DNA from: Deltaproteobacteria bacterium RIFOXYA12_FULL_61_11
GTDB taxonomy: Bacteria > Bdellovibrionota_F > JAHFAK01 > YA12-FULL-61-11
Direction: 5' to 3'
DNA length: 16,963 nucleotides
NCBI GenBank assembly: GCA_001799195.1
Contig: MGSU01000341.1
Span: 7,141 to 24,103, forward strand
Shown: piece after piece, positions 12,893 to 16,963 of the stretch
Layout of the letters: the number at the start of each line of letters is the position of its first letter
How positions within the stretch are numbered: the stretch's first letter is position 1
Notes under the pieces: generated by a model
Database searches by the model: none
What the model was told of the DNA's origin: nothing
The model's input: only the letters and a program-made list of their open reading frames with translations
Made by a program: the position numbers and the translations under genes

Positions 12893-15800
12893 ATGCTACC
12901 CACTCGGATGATCCTGCTTGCTAGCGTTCTCCTCGGTTGCCTCCTGCAAGGTTGTAGCGGCGGGGAGAAAAGCCAGGTGCTGGTGGTCACTGACACCTCG
13001 GTGGACGGCGCCGGGAGCGAGGTCTCGCCCGACCCGTCCGACCCGGGCACCGACGTCACCGCCGAGGGGACTCCACAACCTCCCGATGCCGATGGGGACG
13101 GGCATACCCTGGCCGAAGGCGATTGCGACGACCGGCGGGCCGTGGTGTACCCCGGGGCCGAGGAGCTCGCGGACGGACGCGACAACGATTGCGACGGCAG
13201 CAGCGACGAGGGTACTCTCCTGACCCTGTATCCCGTCGATCCGCTCTCCAATGAGCTGATCGTGCCCGATACCTCGCTCGACACCCCGGGCTACAGCCTG
13301 ACGATCAGGGCCTGCGCCGGGGAATACGAGGTTGCCAGTGTAGTACTCAGGTCCACGGCCGCTCTTGCCGGGCTGGAACTCGAGGTCGGGGATCTCATCG
13401 GAGACCAGGGCCGTCTTCCGGCCACGGTGGTGGACCTCCGCCTGGTCAAGGTCTGGTACCAGGCCGGGCAGCATTTCTACGAGACGGGGCAGCGCCACCT
13501 CACCCCGGAACTGCTGCTCAAGGACGATGCCCTCGTCGAGGTGCGCGGGGAGGACAATTACCTGCGCCTCACCACTGGGAAGCAGGTGCACATTAGCGAT
13601 CCCGAGGGTATTCCCGGCATTCCGGCCTTCCCCTATCCTACGATCGAGCAATTCCCGGTGGCCGACGCCGTCACGCTGCAGCCCTTCGACCTGGAACCGA
13701 ACCGCAACAAGCAGGTACTCCTCACCGTGGCCCTCCCGGATGATCCCGGTCCGGCAGGAGGCTATCGCGGCACGGTGCGCCTCCGGCAAGGCACGGAAGT
13801 CCTCGGCTCGTTCGACCTCCTCGTGGAGCTCCTCCCCTTCCGGCTGGCTCCCTCGCCGTTCATCCCCAGCATCTACTACCGCTCCTTCCTGGATGAAAAG
13901 GGTACCCTTTCTTCGGAGGGCAAGAATCTCACCCAACTCAGAGCTGAGTTCCTCAACCTGCTGAGCCATGGGGTCACCCACCCAACGCTGTACCCGCAAC
14001 TCGACGCCGACTCGTTGCGCACGGTGATGGCGCTGCGCACGGAGGTAGGAGTGAGCAACGATCCCCTCCTGTACCTCGGACTGGGCATCACCAGCTATGA
14101 GGAGAACTACGAGTTGCTCGACACGGAACTGCGTGCCCAGCTCAACTTTTTCGCTCCCTACGGTACCAAGGAGCTCTTCATCTACGCACCCGACGAGCAA
14201 TCCCTGGACAGTCCCCTGCGGCGGGCCCAGATCGCGGCAGTGCACAAGGCCGGGGTCAAGGCTTTCAACGCCCAGTCCCTCGATCTGGCTTGGAAAGTCG
14301 AGGACCTCCTGGACGTGGCCGTCGTGGCCGAGACTCCGAGCCGTACCTTGGCCCGGTCCTATCACGAGCATGGCCACCGCCTCTTTTCCTATGCCAATCC
14401 CCAAGCCGGAGAGGTTGCGCCGGACACCTACCGCCGCAACTTCGGGTTTCTGGTGTGGCAACAGGACTATGACGGAGTCATGGACTACGCCTATCAGCAC
14501 TCGTTCGGGAACATCTGGAACGACTGGGACGTTCCGGACAGCAGGGACCTCTGTTTCACCTATCCCACGGCCGACGGGGTCATCGATACGTTGCAGTGGG
14601 AGGGTTTTCGCGAGGGCCTCGACGATGTTCGCTACCTGGCGACCCTCGAGGAACTGCTCGAGCGCAAGCGGTCGTGCTGCGCTACCGAGCCTGGTACGGG
14701 CTGTTGCCCCAAGGGCGTGCTCTCCGCCCACAACTTCCTCGCGAACCTCAAGACCGTCGGGAGCGCGACTCTCGACCTCGATGCCATGCGCAGCGTGGCT
14801 ATCGCCCACCTGCTCCATCTCTCGGGCAAGGGTCCGGCACCGGCGACCGAAACGAGCTGCGGCAACGGGCTCCTCGAGGACGACGAGGAGTGCGACAACG
14901 GGGATTTCGGTGGAGTGACGTGCGCGACCTATGGCTACGGAGGGACTCTAGGGTGCGTCCGTTGCCGGTACGATCGCTCGACCTGTCTCCCGAAGAGCTC
15001 CTCCCTGACCTTCCTCGCACCAACCCCGGCGGATGGGGCCGAAGTCCGTGACGGAGCGTTGGGTCTGGCCGTGCGGTCCGAGAGCGTGGAACCGGTCCGG
15101 GTCTACCTCGAGTTCGGGCAAGACGATACCCCGGTCGCTCACTGGACCTTGGATGAGTTCGAGGGGGACCTTGTGCGGGACGTCAGCGGACACGGCAATG
15201 ACGGCTCTCTGGCTTCCGGCGACCTCGGGAGCGCGGCCGAAGGCAGCACTCCCGACCTGGTCTACGTCACCGAAGCCTACCGGCTCAGTTATTACAATGC
15301 CTACTACCGCGACTGGACGCTGACCGTGGAAAGCGGTCCGGCGAGCGGAGCGAGCACCACGGTCACCGACTACCTCGTCCGCTCGATCGTGGATGACAAG
15401 GAACTCCACCTCGCCGCTCCCCTCGAGGGCTTTGGACCCGGAGATACCTTCCGATTGACCGAGAACGACGAGACGCCCTTGCGGGTTTCAGGAAAGTTTG
15501 GCCGCGCGGTGCACCTCGATGGGCAGGACGATTACCTCGACCTCGGTCACGGTTGCCCGGACCTCTCCGGGCTCGCCGGCCAGGCTCTCACGGTCGAGGT
15601 CTGGCTCCGGCCCCGTCTCCTGAGAGGCATGCAGGCCGTCCTCACGAAGAACGGACCTCTGCTCCTGACCCTCGTCGAGAACCGGCTCCAGGGAGCGATC
15701 TATACCGAGGACCGGGGGTGGGTCTACGTGACGGGAGAGCGCCCGCTAGTGGAAGGAGTGTGGCAGCATGTGGCGCTAGTGTATGACGGCAGCGCCATCA

Positions 15801-16132
15801 CTCTGTACCTGGATGGGCAGGCAGATCTCTCCATCGGCCAAAGCGGAGAGCTCGCCTCGAACGGGTGCACCCAGGTTGGCCGGGGCAATGACGGCAACTG
15901 TCACGGGGGGCCTGGCCAGTACTACCAAGGCGACCTGGATGAACTCCGCATCTTTCGACGAGCTCTCTCCGCCTCCGAGGTCCGAGCGCTGGCCGGGGGG
16001 CGTGTCCTCGAACTCGAGCGCAGGCTCGTCGACCTTGCTCCGGGGTCGTATGAATACCGGGCTTGCGCCTCTGACGATGCCGGCGGAAGCACCTGTACCG
16101 CGACCCGCACCGTGGTCGTAACCGGGGAGTAG
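12893..16132 (+). CDS. Multidomain lipoprotein: MopE-type metal-binding motif, DUF4091-like region, Cys-rich repeat, LamG domain
   Basis: This 1079-residue protein is probably a surface or periplasmic lipoprotein acting on or binding glycans. The leader ends in lipobox LLQGC (lipidated C21), followed by an acidic Pro/Ser-rich linker. Residues ~66-107 hold a MopE-like motif (DADGDGHTL, GDCDD, VYPGAEE, DNDCDG). Residues ~115-590 form a beta domain then a region like the DUF4091 glycoside hydrolase-type C-terminus (FTYPTADG, WEGFREGLDDVRYLATLEELL). A CC...CC insert (595-605) follows. Residues 655-698 are a myxobacterial-type Cys-rich repeat (SCGNGLLEDDEECDNGDFGG). Residues ~747-1035 are a LamG lectin-like domain (AHWTLDEFEG, RAVHLDGQDDYLDLG, WQHVALVYDG, LYLDGQ, GDLDELRIFRRAL) containing an ~85-residue insert (~778-860). 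A small beta segment ends the protein. GGAGAG (12879-12884) sits 8 bases before the ATG. Catalytic activity is not demonstrated by any motif I can name. Confidence 0.85.
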   Translation: MLPTRMILLASVLLGCLLQGCSGGEKSQVLVVTDTSVDGAGSEVSPDPSDPGTDVTAEGTPQPPDADGDGHTLAEGDCDDRRAVVYPGAEELADGRDNDCDGSSDEGTLLTLYPVDPLSNELIVPDTSLDTPGYSLTIRACAGEYEVASVVLRSTAALAGLELEVGDLIGDQGRLPATVVDLRLVKVWYQAGQHFYETGQRHLTPELLLKDDALVEVRGEDNYLRLTTGKQVHISDPEGIPGIPAFPYPTIEQFPVADAVTLQPFDLEPNRNKQVLLTVALPDDPGPAGGYRGTVRLRQGTEVLGSFDLLVELLPFRLAPSPFIPSIYYRSFLDEKGTLSSEGKNLTQLRAEFLNLLSHGVTHPTLYPQLDADSLRTVMALRTEVGVSNDPLLYLGLGITSYEENYELLDTELRAQLNFFAPYGTKELFIYAPDEQSLDSPLRRAQIAAVHKAGVKAFNAQSLDLAWKVEDLLDVAVVAETPSRTLARSYHEHGHRLFSYANPQAGEVAPDTYRRNFGFLVWQQDYDGVMDYAYQHSFGNIWNDWDVPDSRDLCFTYPTADGVIDTLQWEGFREGLDDVRYLATLEELLERKRSCCATEPGTGCCPKGVLSAHNFLANLKTVGSATLDLDAMRSVAIAHLLHLSGKGPAPATETSCGNGLLEDDEECDNGDFGGVTCATYGYGGTLGCVRCRYDRSTCLPKSSSLTFLAPTPADGAEVRDGALGLAVRSESVEPVRVYLEFGQDDTPVAHWTLDEFEGDLVRDVSGHGNDGSLASGDLGSAAEGSTPDLVYVTEAYRLSYYNAYYRDWTLTVESGPASGASTTVTDYLVRSIVDDKELHLAAPLEGFGPGDTFRLTENDETPLRVSGKFGRAVHLDGQDDYLDLGHGCPDLSGLAGQALTVEVWLRPRLLRGMQAVLTKNGPLLLTLVENRLQGAIYTEDRGWVYVTGERPLVEGVWQHVALVYDGSAITLYLDGQADLSIGQSGELASNGCTQVGRGNDGNCHGGPGQYYQGDLDELRIFRRALSASEVRALAGGRVLELERRLVDLAPGSYEYRACASDDAGGSTCTATRTVVVTGE

Positions 16133-16138
16133 AACCGT

Positions 16139-16963
16139 TCAACTCCTCGGAGAGGGATTGGTGCTCTCGTGGTAGGCCTGTTCGGCGTTGACCGCCCAGA
16201 TGGCCGAGCGGTCGCCGTCGTCGGCCAAGATCGCTCCGACCGCGGCGTGGGCGGTGAGGACCGAATGGTCCATGTTGTTATAGCGGTGCAAGCCGTTGCG
16301 GCCGATCGAGTATAGATTGCAGAGACCGTCGAGGAAGGCGCGCAACTCCCCGAGGTGTTCGTACGTGCCGAGATAGGAGGGATAGGCGTCGCGGACCCGG
16401 ACCACGGTCCCTCCGGCCACGGTCGTGGGGTCGCCGAGGCCCAGCGTGCCGAGTTCTCTTGCCGCTAATTCGAGCAGAGCGCTGTCCTTGCTGCGCCACA
16501 ATTCGTCGCCGGCATTGCAGAAGTATTCCAGACCGACCCAGGCCTTGCTCGTATCGGCGACCAGGTAGGGGCTCCAGTTGTGGAAGAGCTGCAGCCGCCC
16601 GACCTTGACCCGGGGTTCCTGCACGTAGATCCAGTTATCCTGGAGTTTCAAGAGCTCCTCGGAGCGGAGCTCCAGGCCCACGGTGAGGAAATCGCGATAG
16701 ACCAAGCCGGCGGCGAGGGCGGCTATTCGCCTCGGCGCGGCGTCTCCCAGGCTGGCGACGAGGTCGCGCAACGGCATGGTTGAGAGGACCAGCTCCGGCT
16801 CGTAGGTCTCTTCCCTACCGCTGTGGAGGTCGAGACAGGTGACGGTGACGATGCGCCGACCCGAGCACTGGAGCCGGATCACCCGGCGGCCCGTGAGCAA
16901 GGCCCCCCCGCCCTCGAGGAGGAGTGCCGCCGCGGCGGTCCAGAGTTGCCCGGGACCGAATTT
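16139..16963 (-). CDS. FAD-dependent amine-oxidase-like oxidoreductase, C-terminal part (5' end beyond window)
   Basis: The visible 274 residues match the C-terminal half of NAD(P)/FAD-dependent oxidoreductases of the amine-oxidase/protoporphyrinogen-oxidase-like superfamily that occur in polysaccharide clusters. The frame stays open to the right edge (visible start KFGPGQLWTAAAALLL), so the TTG at 16900 is internal and the FAD-binding N-terminus lies outside. Supporting segments are GQLWTAAAALLLEGGGALL, ELVLSTMPLRDLV, NWIYVQEP, RLQLFHNWSPYLV, WVGLEYFC and the C-terminal FAD-contact-type YSIGRNGLHRYNNMDHSV. It is convergent with the lipoprotein gene, with only 6 bp between the stops. The substrate is unknown; UDP-galactopyranose mutase-like activity is possible but not shown. 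Confidence 0.82.
   Translation of the reverse strand, partial: KFGPGQLWTAAAALLLEGGGALLTGRRVIRLQCSGRRIVTVTCLDLHSGREETYEPELVLSTMPLRDLVASLGDAAPRRIAALAAGLVYRDFLTVGLELRSEELLKLQDNWIYVQEPRVKVGRLQLFHNWSPYLVADTSKAWVGLEYFCNAGDELWRSKDSALLELAARELGTLGLGDPTTVAGGTVVRVRDAYPSYLGTYEHLGELRAFLDGLCNLYSIGRNGLHRYNNMDHSVLTAHAAVGAILADDGDRSAIWAVNAEQAYHESTNPSPRS

Noticed and set aside
12896-14818. 640-codon open frame on the minus strand
   Set aside because: It is antisense to the lipoprotein gene, whose forward frame has a lipobox, recognisable domains and a good ribosome site. Long antisense frames are normal in GC-rich coding DNA.
16898-16900. TTG at 16900 as the start of the flavoprotein
   Set aside because: The frame continues to the window edge with family-like residues (GPGQLWTAAAALL), and the FAD-binding N-terminus would be missing.

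Overview
The window looks like a chromosomal segment of a GC-rich, Gram-negative, deltaproteobacteria-like bacterium, most plausibly Myxococcota or a related lineage. The reasons are high GC and strong G/C third-position bias in most genes, a lipoprotein carrying a MopE-type metal-binding motif (DGDG...GDCDD...PGA.E...DNDCDG) and a myxobacterial-style Cys-rich repeat (CGNG..E..EECDNG), and a lipobox signal peptide. The lineage is inferred from protein style only; no rRNA or tRNA gene is present.

Layout. (1) 1-1341 (+): the 3' part of a polyprenyl-phosphate sugar transferase, cut by the left edge. (2) 1640-3659 (-): two tandem paralogous secreted proteins of unknown function. (3) 3831-4825 (+): a REP-associated (Y1/HUH) transposase gene between two related short direct repeats. 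(4) 4901-5087: two copies of an ~88-bp repeat at a 99-bp period. (5) ~5095-7175: a sharply AT-rich island with a two-gene operon, a membrane-anchored receiver-domain protein translationally coupled to a histidine kinase-like protein with a Cys/His cluster. A hairpin-forming 28-bp repeat occurs once upstream of the transposase (3876) and once just after the kinase (7081), bracketing the whole unit. (6) 7316-9175 (+): pseG-like and pseF-like genes for a CMP-activated nonulosonic acid. (7) 9165-12707 (-): a very large class A penicillin-binding protein with a ~440-residue gap between its SxN and KTG motifs and a Cys-rich tail. (8) 12893-16132 (+): a 1079-residue multidomain lipoprotein. (9) 16139-16963 (-): the C-terminal part of an FAD-dependent amine-oxidase-like oxidoreductase, cut by the right edge.

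The GC-rich flanks share a cell-envelope and surface-glycan theme: lipid-linked sugar priming, nonulosonic acid activation, peptidoglycan synthesis, a sugar-binding lipoprotein and an EPS-cluster-type flavoprotein. The AT-rich receiver/kinase pair, with its adjoining transposase and repeats, looks acquired. It is the best candidate here for an undescribed system: it has no DNA-binding output domain, a membrane-tethered receiver with all canonical residues, and a soluble kinase whose N-terminus could bind a metal or sense redox state.
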